DNA of 64,000 bases from Microbacterium ureisolvens (GCF_019511645.1 NZ_JAEUAX010000013.1:32749-96748), one strand, 5' to 3'. Positions 1-8,658 are shown, counted from the stretch's first letter. The notes: generated from the letters alone by a model not told the origin. Translations and numbers: made by a program.

Positions 1-688
1 CTACATCGCGGTCGTCGAGCGTGGCGAATGCTTCTTCGAAGAGAAGATCCAGACGGTGCTGGCTGCCGGCGGGTACGACGCGGTGATCATCATGAACCGT
101 GAGGGCGCCGACGCCTGCAACGCCGCGACGGTGCCGTCCTACGACACAGACGCGATCCCCGTGATCTTTGTCGGACGTGAGGCCGGTTACGGCCTCTTCG
201 ACACGGCGGGCTTTGACATCGACGCCTGCCTCCAGGGGAATGAGACCGTCGACGCGCCCATCTCAGTCGGCACGGTCGGCGACGTCGTCACCGACGTCGG
301 AGCGGTCTTCGACGGCTGGGGCTACGTCCACCTCTTCTCCGTAGGGGATGACATGAGCCTCACCGAGGTGGACACCTTCGTCATCCCCGAGGCCATGGAT
401 CCCGCCTTCGCTGAGGGATACGGTGACCTGTCGGTCCACGAGGTGGCGACAGACCCGCTCGACTCGTCGTTGGCGTACCTGTCGTACTACAGCGGCGGTC
501 TGCGGGCGGTGCAGATCCAGTGCACTAACCCCGCTGATCCGATGACGTGCGAGCTGGTGGAGGTCGGCGGCTACCTCGACCCGGATGGGAACAACTTCTG
601 GGGCGTGGAGACGTTCGTGCGTGACGGCCGGACGTACATCCTCGCGAGCGACCGCGACTCCGGCCTGTGGATCTTCGTCGATCCGTAA
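1..688 (+). CDS. PA-domain / LVIVD-type beta-propeller protein, C-terminal part
   Basis: The gene is cut by the window edge; the reading frame is open from base 2 and gives 228 residues. The first 60 or so residues look like a protease-associated (PA) domain, with the VERGECFF and VIIMNREG patterns of a PA lid. The rest resembles propeller blades of LVIVD-repeat proteins (GWGYVHLFSV, AYLSYYSGGL and a final GLWIFVDP). Such proteins are usually secreted, but the signal peptide would lie outside the window. Substrate is unknown. A strong hairpin follows the stop codon. The fold assignment is inferred from short motifs. Confidence 0.6.
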   Translation, partial: YIAVVERGECFFEEKIQTVLAAGGYDAVIIMNREGADACNAATVPSYDTDAIPVIFVGREAGYGLFDTAGFDIDACLQGNETVDAPISVGTVGDVVTDVGAVFDGWGYVHLFSVGDDMSLTEVDTFVIPEAMDPAFAEGYGDLSVHEVATDPLDSSLAYLSYYSGGLRAVQIQCTNPADPMTCELVEVGGYLDPDGNNFWGVETFVRDGRTYILASDRDSGLWIFVDP

Positions 689-702
689 GCGAGCGGAGAG
701 GA

Positions 703-735
703 CCAGAGGGGTCGGCTGCACGCCGACCCCTCTGG
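703..735. terminator. Bidirectional terminator hairpin
   Basis: A perfect 14-bp inverted repeat (703-716 and 722-735) with a 5-base loop lies between two convergent genes. It can end transcription from both sides. There is no long T-run, as is usual in high-GC actinobacteria. Confidence 0.75.
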
Positions 736-746
736 TGTGCGGACTG

Positions 747-1574
747 CTAGTCGTCAGCGGGCAGCAATGTCAGTCCGCTGTCGTCGGCAACGAGAATCTC
801 GCCGGTGTTGGTGATGGTGATCGCCTGCGCGACCCCGTGCACGGTGCCCACCCGTGTCCAGGCCGGCCCGCCCACGGTGTTGGTCCAAATCACGTCCTCG
901 TCGTCGACCCCGACGATCCGCTCATGGTCGGCAGACGTCGCTATGACGTACAGGTTCGGTGCGCCGGTCAGCGGCACGAATGTCTTGCCACCGTCGGTGC
1001 TGACCTGGGGTCGGTTGGGGGTGGTGGCGATCAGGCGGCCGGCGGCGTCCGCGGCGAGCCCGAAGGCGAGCAGGCTGGCGCTGGTCGGTGTCCAGGTGGC
1101 CCCGAGATCGATGCTGACCAGAAGGTCGCTGCTGTCAGTGGCCTGCCCGTAGAGGGTGCCGTCGGGCCCGACGGTCAAGGCGTGGAAGTCCTTCTCGCTG
1201 GTGAAGGCGACCGGCTGCCAGGTGCCGGCGCCGTCGCGGCTGCGGATGATGCCGAGGTTGCCCTTCCCGAGCTCGGCGGGGGTGTTCGGCCCAGGGTGCC
1301 CAGAGGCGATCAGGTCCTCGCCGACGACGGTCAAACCCATCGCGTCGAAGTCGACCCCGATGCGTGTGCCGAGTTCGCCGTCGTCGGTGGCGGTGTAGAT
1401 GCTCTCGTGGGTGCCCAGCAAGAAGCCGTCGCCGTCCGGGTTGGCAACGATGGCGTGCACGTGCGTGGCCGTGTTCGCGTGCTCGGTGCCCGTGGACGGT
1501 GGGGTGGTAGCGCAGCCGGTGAGGACAAGGGTGGAAAGCGCGACCATTCCGGCCGCGCGCAGAGGTACGCGCAT
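747..1574 (-). CDS. F510_1955-family beta-propeller lipoprotein
   Basis: 275 residues. A signal peptide ends in the lipobox LTGC with the lipidated cysteine at residue 21, so the protein is probably anchored outside the membrane. The mature part has BNR/sialidase-like repeats (SRDGAGTW, SIDLGATWT, STDGGKTF), a pattern seen in the so-called F510_1955 glycosylhydrolase family, which accompanies copper-resistance genes. Catalysis has not been shown for such proteins and none is claimed here. The ATG at 1574 was chosen because a gaaagg ribosome site sits just upstream and the lipoprotein signal starts there. It is the last gene of the leftward metal cluster. Confidence 0.75.
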   Translation of the reverse strand: MRVPLRAAGMVALSTLVLTGCATTPPSTGTEHANTATHVHAIVANPDGDGFLLGTHESIYTATDDGELGTRIGVDFDAMGLTVVGEDLIASGHPGPNTPAELGKGNLGIIRSRDGAGTWQPVAFTSEKDFHALTVGPDGTLYGQATDSSDLLVSIDLGATWTPTSASLLAFGLAADAAGRLIATTPNRPQVSTDGGKTFVPLTGAPNLYVIATSADHERIVGVDDEDVIWTNTVGGPAWTRVGTVHGVAQAITITNTGEILVADDSGLTLLPADD

Positions 1575-1633
1575 GATGCACCTTTCGATTGGAGGGCGAG
1601 GGGCGCCGGGAAGGGCGCCCCTCGCCGGGTGCG

Positions 1634-2245
1634 TCAGAGCTGTGTGAGGAGGTCCTGCATGATGGCGATTTCCGCGGTCTGCGAGTCGACGATGTTCTGC
1701 GCCATCTCGATCGCATCGGCGTTCTGACCGTTGTTGATCTCGTCCTGCGCCATCTCGATGGCGCCCTCGTGGTGCGTGATCATCTGCTCGAGGAACAGCC
1801 GCGACGCCTCGGTGGCGGTGGCGCCTTGCAGCGCGGTCATGTCGTCGTCGCCCATCATGCCGCCGCCGTGGCCCATGTCGTCCATGTCCGGCATGCCGGT
1901 GCCCCACTCTTCCAGCCACCCCTCCATCTGGTCGATCTCGGGCTGCTGGGCGGCCTTGATGTCCTCGGCGAGCGTCACCACCTGCTCGTCGATGCCCTCC
2001 TTGGCCAGAATCACGTCGGCCATTTCCACGGCCTGCTCATGGTGCGGGATCATCATCGCCGCGAACATCACGTCCGCGCCGTTGAAGTCCGCCGAGGCCG
2101 ACGAGGAGGCGGACGGCATCCGGGTCGAGCCGTGGTCCATGCCGGGCATGGACCCCGAGTCCGAGCCACCGCTGCTGGCGCAGCCGGCGAGGGTGAGGAC
2201 GGTGGCAAGAGCCAGTGCGGCGGTGGCCGCGGTGCGAATCTTCAT
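1634..2245 (-). CDS. DUF305 lipoprotein
   Basis: 203 residues. The signal peptide ends at LAGC (Cys22), followed by a Ser/Met/His-rich linker. Two DUF305 half-repeats are visible: MMIPHHEQAVEMA and QMITHHEGAIEMA, each with the HH pair typical of this four-helix, ferritin-like family. DUF305 proteins often travel with copper genes and are suspected periplasmic metal binders. A second Met/His/Asp-rich stretch (DMDDMGHGGGMMGDDD) sits between the repeats. The ATG at 2245 has a ggaga ribosome site; upstream in-frame codons do not look coding. Confidence 0.85.
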   Translation of the reverse strand: MKIRTAATAALALATVLTLAGCASSGGSDSGSMPGMDHGSTRMPSASSSASADFNGADVMFAAMMIPHHEQAVEMADVILAKEGIDEQVVTLAEDIKAAQQPEIDQMEGWLEEWGTGMPDMDDMGHGGGMMGDDDMTALQGATATEASRLFLEQMITHHEGAIEMAQDEINNGQNADAIEMAQNIVDSQTAEIAIMQDLLTQL

Positions 2246-2336
2246 CAGTGTTCTCCAAATCAGGGGTACGTGAAAGGGCGCCCCCAGACCAGGGGCGGAG
2301 GATGCGGAGTCGGCAAACGCCGGACTCCACATCGGT

Positions 2337-2771
2337 TCACGTGCGACTGATGCAGAGAGCGGTGAGACAGGGTGGTCTCAGCCCCGCGAGGTTCATGAAC
2401 GTCAGGTGGACCGGTTGCGGTCGGGGCATCGTCGACAGCCACCGGTGCCCGAGGTTCGGGCGCAGAAGCAGGAGCGCGACCGCCAGCAGGGCGAGCACGC
2501 AGGCCATGGCGAGCATGCTCGAGTGGTCGCTGCCGCAGTCGGCGCATAGGTCGGTGGTGTCGTCGGCGGCGGAGTGGGTGTGGCCCATGTCGGCCACCGT
2601 GACCACCGCCGTGCCGGCCCGGTCGCTGGCGTCGGTGGCGCTGTGGCTGTTGAGGGAGTGCATGGCCAGCAGCCCGATGATGACGGCGCCGGTGATCGCG
2701 ATCAGCAGCAGCAGCCAGCGCGCCGTGGAGCGGCCGGCTCGTAGCCGAGCGGTCAACGCGATCAGTGACAT
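2337..2771 (-). CDS. DUF6153-like small membrane protein
   Basis: 144 residues with two predicted membrane helices (about residues 18-38 and 85-103). They flank a loop rich in His and Cys (HTHSAADD, CADCGSD) that could bind metal. The arrangement matches DUF6153 proteins from actinobacterial copper islands. Function is unknown. A very strong ribosome site (aaggaggg) precedes the ATG at 2771. The stop codon of the broken ATPase gene lies 2 bases upstream, so the two were probably one transcript. Confidence 0.6.
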   Translation of the reverse strand: MSLIALTARLRAGRSTARWLLLLIAITGAVIIGLLAMHSLNSHSATDASDRAGTAVVTVADMGHTHSAADDTTDLCADCGSDHSSMLAMACVLALLAVALLLLRPNLGHRWLSTMPRPQPVHLTFMNLAGLRPPCLTALCISRT

Positions 2772-2772
2772 G

Positions 2773-3978
2773 TCACCTCCCTCCTTCCACGGTACGCCCT
2801 CCGGCTGAGCGGCCGGTAACCGCCTCTGGCCTCAGGTCCAGCCGGCGCAGCAGCTGCGCGTTGAGGGCGACCACGATCGTGGACACCGACATCAGGATCG
2901 CCCCCGCCGACATCGGCAGCACGATCCCGATCGGCGCCAGGAGGCCAGCCGCCAACGGCACCGAGATGAGGTTGTACCCGGCGGCCCACGAGAGGTTCTG
3001 CTTCATCTTGCGGTAGCTGGCCCGGGACAGCTCGATCACTGACAGCACCGACCGAGGGTCGTCGCTGGCAAGGATGACACTTCGCCGGTGATCATCGACT
3101 CATCCATGCTGGCCGAGCCCTGCACCACCCGACCGTCCGCCGGCACCCGCCCACCGGAACGGACGACGACGACGTCGCCAACCTGCAGGTCCGCGGGGGC
3201 GACCGTGACGGTGATCTCGCCCTCGACCTTCTCCGCCTCATCGGGCAACAGCGCGGCCAGGGAGTCCAGCGCCGAGGCGGTCTGCGCGAGGGACCGCATC
3301 TCGAGCCAGTGGCCGAGCAGCATGATGACGATCACCAGGGCGAGTTCCCACCGGAAGTCCAGCTCGTGGTGCAGGATCCCGAGGCTGGCGCCCCAGGAGG
3401 CGATGAACGCGACGGTGATCGCCGGGCCGATCAGCAGCATCATGCCGGGCTTGCGGGCGCGCAGCTCGCTGACCGCGCCGGTCAAGAACGGCGCTCCGCC
3501 CCACACGTACATGACCGTGCCCAGCGCCGGCGAGACCCAGCCCACCCACGCGGCATCCGGGAGCGGGTACCCGAGCGGCATCGAGAACGCCACCACCGGA
3601 ACGGCCAGTAACAGCATGATCCAGAACAGGAGCCGGAACCGGCCGACATGGTCTTCCTGGCCCGCGTGACCGCCACCGTGGCCGGCATGCTCCATGCCGG
3701 CGTGCGGCATCCCGGCATGACCAGCATGCGCCCCGTGCGCGGAAGGAGCAGTATCCGCCACCTCTTGGCCATGCTCATGATGTGCGGTGGCCGCTGCCAT
3801 GACGTGGTGCTCGTGGTGGGTCCCGGCCGTAGCCGCCAGTCGGATCACCGTGTTGGCTGTGGTGCGTGGGGTGCTCGACGGCCGTCGCAGGTTCGGCGAC
3901 GGCCTCCCGCATACCTTGGGCGGTGTTCTCGTCGTCCCCGGCCTCGGCGGGCGGGTGGTGGTGGTCGTGCTGGCTCAT
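2773..3978 (-). pseudogene. Copper-translocating P-type ATPase, catalytic core deleted
   Basis: An intact homologue would be a P1B ATPase of roughly 700 residues. Only the ends remain. The N-terminal part (3978 down to about 3080) has a His-rich tail (MSQHDHHH), membrane helices, and the actuator domain up to DESMITGE. The C-terminal part (about 3075 to 2773) begins at VILASDDPRSV and contains the last helices (KMKQNLSWAAGYN). The phosphorylation site (DKTGT), nucleotide-binding domain, CPx-type membrane motif and GDGVND hinge are all missing, and the two parts are in different frames. A second frame change lies at about 3811-3840: the His-rich start at 3978 is in one frame and the THHEHH continuation in another. 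The product cannot pump metal. Confidence 0.85.
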
Positions 3979-4017
3979 TACGAACCCTTCGCCGCGCGGC
4001 TCCGCGCGGCTGCGTTC

Positions 4018-4347
4018 TTACGACGGGCTGGCAGCCAGGCGGTAGCCGGCCTGTTGGACCGCTGTGGCGACAGCGGCGGCGTCGACCGGGCCAGACGTGC
4101 GGATGGTGACGCGAGACGTGCCACCCGCGTTCAGATCCACCGAGACACCCTCAACCCCTTCGATCCCGCTCAGCTCCTCAGTGACGCTCGCCACACAGTG
4201 AGAACACGTCATGCCGGAAACCAGGACATCGGAGCTCCCAGCGGAGGCCGGCGTCTCGGCGTCGCTCGAAGTTGATGCGCGCGAACAGCAGGCGCAACCC
4301 GCCGCCGAATCCTTCAAACCGAGGTCAACACGGTTGTCGATGCTCAT
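4018..4347 (-). CDS. Heavy-metal-associated (HMA) domain protein, copper chaperone-like
   Basis: 109 residues. A short N-terminal segment carries a CACC cysteine cluster (18-21). An HMA domain from about residue 40 to the end carries the metal motif GMTCSHC (Cys48 and Cys51). Such proteins bind Cu(I) and hand it to a P-type ATPase; here the ATPase downstream is broken. The ATG at 4347 has a gaggga ribosome site; an alternative ATG at 4359 is less well placed. The CsoR-type operator at 4396-4414 lies about 50 bases upstream, so copper induction is expected. Confidence 0.85.
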   Translation of the reverse strand: MSIDNRVDLGLKDSAAGCACCSRASTSSDAETPASAGSSDVLVSGMTCSHCVASVTEELSGIEGVEGVSVDLNAGGTSRVTIRTSGPVDAAAVATAVQQAGYRLAASPS

Positions 4348-4395
4348 CTCGTCCCTCATGTCTTGGCGCGCTCTCCGCCGCCAGAAGATTGGTTC

Positions 4396-4414
4396 GATAC
4401 CCCCGTAGGGTATC
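4396..4414. promoter_or_regulatory. CsoR copper-repressor operator
   Basis: The leftward strand reads GATACCCTACGGGGGTATC, an inverted repeat that matches the well-known CsoR site of copZA operons. It lies just upstream of the HMA/copper ATPase cluster and probably represses it until Cu(I) binds CsoR. No csoR gene is present in the window. Confidence 0.8.
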
Positions 4415-4507
4415 AAGAACCATGCCGAAGGGCGAAGGATTCCCTCGCTCTGGATGCTTGTCGACCGCATTGCGCGCTCGCTACCCTGGCGAGCACCGGA
4501 GGCCAAG

Positions 4508-5068
4508 ATGCTGCACGCTCAGCAGACCGACACAGTGATGATCGCCGAAGCGGTCGCGCCGGTCCTGGTCGCTCTCCTCACGGCCACTGCCGCGATCGTG
4601 GCGCCGCGACTTGCTGGCCGAAGCGACGATCTCAAGCGAGCCGAACGCCTCACTGCCCTGCTGGGCGACCTCTCACCTTCACCGCGACGTGTGCTGCTCG
4701 AGCAGCTCCGCGACGATTACGCCACGCTCTGGGCCCTGCAGCAAGCCGCGCCCCGCTTCCCGCGCCTGCGCGCGGCCAGCCGCGCGACCTACTACGGCGG
4801 TGTTCTGGTGCTGATCCTCGGCCCACTCACCCTCCTGCTCACGCCAGGCATGCAGTGGTGGTACTGGGCTTACTACCTCGGCGGAGCGCTGCTGCTCGCA
4901 ATCGGCATCGCGCTGCATCGCCAGAGACAGAGGCGGCAGCGCCGGTGGATGGAACAGGAGCTGAAGAGACGCGGACTCCGGCCTCCGCTCGACGGCACCC
5001 TTCTCGGACTCATGCGGCCGTCCGATCAACCCACTCCGCCAGAGACGGACATCGCTCCGACCGATTGA
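4508..5068 (+). CDS. Hypothetical membrane protein
   Basis: 186 residues; no family recognised. A first hydrophobic segment covers about residues 10-32, and a helical hairpin covers about residues 95-137 (YYGGVLVLILGPLTLLL, then WYWAYYLGGALLLAIG). These are followed by a very basic tail (RQRQRRQRRW). The start at 4508 is preferred because ggagg lies 5 bases upstream; an ATG at 4454 in the same frame lacks a good site. Divergent from the copper cluster. Confidence 0.6.
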   Translation: MLHAQQTDTVMIAEAVAPVLVALLTATAAIVAPRLAGRSDDLKRAERLTALLGDLSPSPRRVLLEQLRDDYATLWALQQAAPRFPRLRAASRATYYGGVLVLILGPLTLLLTPGMQWWYWAYYLGGALLLAIGIALHRQRQRRQRRWMEQELKRRGLRPPLDGTLLGLMRPSDQPTPPETDIAPTD

Positions 5069-5238
5069 GCCGGCCAAGCGGGTGACACATCTACTGGCAC
5101 AATTGAGCGCGACACGCCGTGCAGATTTAGGCCTAAGGACGTGACTCTCACCTCCGTGTTGCCAACTCTGCGTCGCGTCATCTTGTCGGCATGAGGAGTA
5201 CGCCCGGCCGCTCCGGAAGCCTTCAGCGTTCCATGCGT

Positions 5239-5649
5239 CTATTCGTCACGCTTGGTCTCGTCCACGATCCGTGTGGTGAACTCCTCGGTGAGGCGCGTGG
5301 TCCTCGCCTTCTTCTCTGCAACGTTCGCCGCGGTCGCCGATTGCCATTCGGTCGCCAGCCGGTCCTCGAGGTCGCGGATCTGGGTTCGGATCGCCTCGTT
5401 CGTCTGCTGGCTTGCGGTGCGGACCACGCGTACGGCGGTGTCGATGATCCGACGCTCCAGCAGCAGAACGACTCCGACGAGCAGCAGTGTGGTTCCGATG
5501 TTGGCGAGCACGCCGGCGAAGTAGTCCCAGCGTCCAGCCGCCGGTATCGCGAACACTCCGATCGTGATCGCGGCGAGACCTAGCACGATGCAGGTCACGA
5601 ACCATCCCCAGCGGATGCGGACGGGGCTCGTGTTCGGCGTCGGCGTCAT
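5239..5649 (-). CDS. Hypothetical two-helix membrane protein with coiled-coil tail
   Basis: 136 residues. Two membrane helices (about residues 14-34 and 45-68) are followed by a charged helical tail (VVRTASQQTNEAIRTQ, DLEDRLATEW) likely to form a coiled coil. No known domain was recognised. The ATG at 5649 (MTPTPNTS) was chosen because the protein-like sequence begins there. It is divergent from the ion channel gene. Confidence 0.55.
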   Translation of the reverse strand: MTPTPNTSPVRIRWGWFVTCIVLGLAAITIGVFAIPAAGRWDYFAGVLANIGTTLLLVGVVLLLERRIIDTAVRVVRTASQQTNEAIRTQIRDLEDRLATEWQSATAANVAEKKARTTRLTEEFTTRIVDETKRDE

Positions 5650-5757
5650 CACGTCAGCGTACGGCTCGCCACACCGCGACGGTGTGCACCTCGAGCTTGC
5701 CGCGAATCCATCGTCAATACGGTGCTCGACGTGACGTGGGTTGAGGCGAAGCGTTGG

Positions 5758-5763
5758 GATAAT
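5758..5763 (+). promoter_or_regulatory. -10 element GATAAT of a leaderless promoter
   Basis: GATAAT lies 6 bases before the ATG at 5770, so the transcript should start at or next to the start codon. No convincing -35 hexamer is visible. This supports the start chosen for the channel gene. Confidence 0.5.
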
Positions 5764-5769
5764 CGCGCC

Positions 5770-6489
5770 ATGTATGGGGAACGTATCGCCAAATGGGAGA
5801 AGGCTGTGGAATGGCCGCTCACTCTCGCCGCCGTCCTCTTCCTTGCCGCCTATGCCATACAGATCATCGCCCGACCGGGCGGTCTGCTGAACGTGTTGTG
5901 CGAGATCGTCCTGATCGCGACGTGGGCCGTCTTCGTTGTCGATTATGTGGTTCGGCTGGCAATCACGCAGCGCCGGTGGCGGTGGTTCTACCGGCACCTG
6001 CTCGACCTCGCGATCGTCGTGCTGCCGATGCTGCGCCCGCTGCGCCTCATGCGCTTCCTCACGGTTCTCGCCCTGATTGGGCGCAGCACCGGCAACATGC
6101 TCCGTGGCCGCGTCGTCCTGTACACCGTCGGCGCCACCGTGCTCACCGTGTTCATCGCGGCGCTGTCGGTGTTCGACGCGGAGCGCGGCGTCGGTGATAT
6201 CGACACGTTCCCGGACGCGGTGTGGTGGGCGTTCGTGACCATCACGACCGTCGGGTACGGCGACTACTACCCCGTGACGGCCGCCGGGCGGATCGTCGCG
6301 GTCGGGCTGATGATCGGCGGCATCGCGCTGATCGGTGTCGTCACCGCCACCCTCGCATCTTGGATCGTGGAGCGGGTCGCAGACCAGACCAGCAAGACCG
6401 TCTCCGCCACCGAGGCGCAGGTCGAGGGTCTGCGCAGCGAGATCGTCGAACTCAAGCAGATGATCCGGGAGCTGCGCCCGACCAGCTGA
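5770..6489 (+). CDS. Voltage-gated-type potassium channel
   Basis: 239 residues, six membrane segments. The selectivity filter TVGYGD is at residues 160-165, between the last two helices. An S4-like helix rich in arginine (RPLRLMRFLTV, then RGR) is at about 89-114. A short coiled-coil tail (VEGLRSEIVELKQMIREL) may drive tetramer assembly. This is the KvAP-like bacterial 'ion transporter' group, likely K+-selective and voltage-sensitive. Start 5770 is supported by the leaderless -10; an upstream start at 5722 is possible. Confidence 0.85.
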   Translation: MYGERIAKWEKAVEWPLTLAAVLFLAAYAIQIIARPGGLLNVLCEIVLIATWAVFVVDYVVRLAITQRRWRWFYRHLLDLAIVVLPMLRPLRLMRFLTVLALIGRSTGNMLRGRVVLYTVGATVLTVFIAALSVFDAERGVGDIDTFPDAVWWAFVTITTVGYGDYYPVTAAGRIVAVGLMIGGIALIGVVTATLASWIVERVADQTSKTVSATEAQVEGLRSEIVELKQMIRELRPTS

Positions 6490-6600
6490 CCAAGTGACGG
6501 CACAGATCCAAGCGGCCCAAGAAACTGGCGGGGGCGCACGGCGACGCGCACTTCTGATCGCAATGCACTGTGCACCCAGACCACGCTTCCGGCTGGGGTC

Positions 6601-7191
6601 TCACCCCATGCCGGGTGCTCCATATTCGGCTCCATCCGGCAGTTCCGGGCAAGAAGCATCAGCGGTCTGGGCTGCGATCTCCGCACGCACAGCGACGCCG
6701 TCCGGGACAATCCGGAGGGTGTACACGATTCCTTCCTGAGCGCCCGGCTCCGGGATATACCCGAGGCTCATCCCGTCACTGTTCATGCCGTCGGGCCGGT
6801 GGGCTCCCCATACGGAGACGAGACCACCGGCGGGATGTTCGTCGAGCCAATCGGCGGTATCGCTGAGTGTGGCGTCGGGGACCAGCCAGAACGCCTCGAG
6901 CTCGGATACCGGCCCGCACGGCCAGCCCGTGTAGGACAGGAACGAGGCGACCGTCGAGGTGGCGGCAGTCGTACCGGGCGGGAGGGAGATGTCGTCGAGC
7001 CATGCCTGGGCCTGCGCCTGTGCCTGCTCGTCGTCGCTCCCAGAGGCGATGACACCAGATAGCGATGGTGTCGGCTCGGGCGTTGTTGCGGCTGCCGGGG
7101 CGGGCGCACCCACAGGTGTCTGACCGGTCGCGCATCCGGTTAGGGCGAGGGCGGCCAGAACCGACGCGGCGAAGGCGAGGCGGTGGCGCAT
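6601..7191 (-). CDS. Hypothetical lipoprotein
   Basis: 196 residues. The signal peptide ends with lipobox LTGC (Cys20), then a Pro/Ala/Thr linker, then a globular part. No family recognised. Two cysteines in the mature part (WPCGP and ASCPEL) could form a disulfide. The ATG at 7191 starts a clean signal peptide. Confidence 0.65.
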   Translation of the reverse strand: MRHRLAFAASVLAALALTGCATGQTPVGAPAPAAATTPEPTPSLSGVIASGSDDEQAQAQAQAWLDDISLPPGTTAATSTVASFLSYTGWPCGPVSELEAFWLVPDATLSDTADWLDEHPAGGLVSVWGAHRPDGMNSDGMSLGYIPEPGAQEGIVYTLRIVPDGVAVRAEIAAQTADASCPELPDGAEYGAPGMG

Positions 7192-7250
7192 GCGACCACT
7201 TTAGGGCGCGTCTCGAAACCTGTGCGCGCTGACGGTCGCTGAGCGTTCAC
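7192..7250. other. Possible insertion-sequence end next to truncated ridA
   Basis: These bases replace the rest of ridA. They contain GCGTCTCGAAACCTGTGCG, which resembles the outer ends of IS481-type elements from memory. No transposase or second end is present. This is a tentative reading. Confidence 0.3.
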
Positions 7251-7409
7251 CTGGCGGGTGTGCTCCTGGATGGTGTCGCCGGCGAGCGCCCCGGTCTTCG
7301 TGTCGATGCCTACGGTGCCCGAGAGGTAGATTCGCCTGCCCGCTCGCACTGCCTGGCTGTAGAGCGGCGAGCTTGGAGCGTCCGGCGTGGTGATGATCTC
7401 CCTCGGCAT
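7251..7409 (-). pseudogene. ridA: RidA (YjgF/YER057c) fragment, 3' end lost
   Basis: The first 53 residues match the start of RidA enamine/imine deaminases (MPREIITT, LYSQAVRAG, LSGTVGID, DTIQEHTRQ). At about base 7251 the similarity stops abruptly. The frame then runs through unrelated sequence to a stop near 7140, overlapping the lipoprotein gene. Intact RidA is about 125-130 residues and keeps its catalytic arginine in the lost part, so this copy is inactive. Confidence 0.75.
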
Positions 7410-7463
7410 TGCGCACAGCCTCGATCGTCGCCGGGGACAGGGGGCGCAAAGCGCAGCAATCCG

Positions 7464-7504
7464 TTGTCAACCCCCCGGCGCGGCGCGGAGAACCGCCCTA
7501 CCGT
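7464..7504 (+). promoter_or_regulatory. Putative promoter region with TTGTCAA block
   Basis: TTGTCAACCCCCCGGCG (7464-7480) is followed 29 bases later by TACCGT (7499-7504), a plausible -10. A closely similar arrangement precedes the sugar-binding protein gene on the other strand (14632-14673). The TTGTCAA block is too far from the -10 to be a normal -35 and may be an activator or operator site. Confidence 0.4.
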
Positions 7505-7536
7505 CAGATAACCCTCGCACCCGAAGCGAGGAGACC

Positions 7537-8646
7537 ATGAACCCGCGATCATCGCAGACGCCAGGTTCGGCTCCGCAAGACCTACGTGGTCTGCGGGTCG
7601 GGATGCTGGCTCCCATCGCCTGGCGGACGCCCCCGGTCCACTACGGCCCATGGGAGCTGATCGCGTCGATGCTCACCGAGGGCCTGGTGGGGCGCGGCGT
7701 CGAGGTCACCCTCTTCGCTACGGCCGATTCCCTCACGTCCGCGCAGCTCGATGCAGTGGCCCCTCGCGGGTACTCCGAGGATCCGGGGATGGACGGTCGG
7801 GTGTGGGAGGCGCTGCACGTCGCTCGCGCAATCGGCCGCTCGGCGGATTTCGACCTCATCCACAATCACCTCGACTGGCTGCCGCTGGCGCTTCATGCGC
7901 TGTGGGAGGCACCCGTCCTTACGACGGTGCACGGGTTCTCCGGACCGGGCATCCTGCCGGCGTACGAACGGTCCGGGTCGGACCTCGTGTCGATCTCGGA
8001 TGCCGACCGTGCGCCGGGCCTGCGTTACGTGGCGACGATCCCGCACGGCGTCGACATCGACGCGTTCCCCCTCGGACCGGGCGGTGATGATCTCGTGGTC
8101 TTCAGCCGCATGCACCCTGACAAAGGGATCGTCGACGCCATCGACACCGCGGCCCGGGTCGGTCGCCGCGTCATCCTATGCGGCATCGTCCAAGACGCCG
8201 CATACTTCCGCGACCTCGTGCTGCCTCGGATCGACGACGACCGGGTGGTGTATCTGGGCGCGGTGACGGCGCAAGACCGATCGCATGTGCTCGGGGGTGC
8301 GGGGGCACTGCTGCATCCCGTGCATTTCGACGAGCCCTTCGGTCTCGCGGTCGTCGAGGCGATGGCCTGCGGTACACCGGTCGTCGCCTACGCTCGCGGA
8401 GCGATGCCCGAGGTGGTCGACGCCGGCGTGACCGGCATCCTCGTCGATCCGCACGCCGATGACCTCGTTGCCCGGACCGCCGCAGCGGTCGACGCCGCGC
8501 TCGCTCTGGATCGCGGGCGCGTGCGCGAACGGGCACGCCGGCGATTCGACGCCGGCCGGATGGTCGACGCTTACCTCGACGTCTACCTGGACGTCGTCAC
8601 TCGCCGCGGGAACCCTCGCCAGTCGGTGCGCGCCCGCGCATCGTGA
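7537..8646 (+). CDS. GT4-type glycosyltransferase
   Basis: 369 residues with a GT-B fold. The acceptor half starts with GMLAPIAWRTPPVHYGPWE and contains HNHLDWLPLAL. The donor half has PHGVDIDAF, SRMHPDKG and the sugar-nucleotide motif EPFGLAVVEAMACGTPVVA. It should transfer a sugar from a nucleotide donor to a glycan or lipid in the cytoplasm. The ATG at 7537 has a gcgaggag ribosome site; earlier in-frame codons are not protein-like. First of three genes read rightward with tight spacing (12 bases to the next). Confidence 0.85.
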   Translation: MNPRSSQTPGSAPQDLRGLRVGMLAPIAWRTPPVHYGPWELIASMLTEGLVGRGVEVTLFATADSLTSAQLDAVAPRGYSEDPGMDGRVWEALHVARAIGRSADFDLIHNHLDWLPLALHALWEAPVLTTVHGFSGPGILPAYERSGSDLVSISDADRAPGLRYVATIPHGVDIDAFPLGPGGDDLVVFSRMHPDKGIVDAIDTAARVGRRVILCGIVQDAAYFRDLVLPRIDDDRVVYLGAVTAQDRSHVLGGAGALLHPVHFDEPFGLAVVEAMACGTPVVAYARGAMPEVVDAGVTGILVDPHADDLVARTAAAVDAALALDRGRVRERARRRFDAGRMVDAYLDVYLDVVTRRGNPRQSVRARAS

Positions 8647-8658
8647 GGGAGGGAAGAA

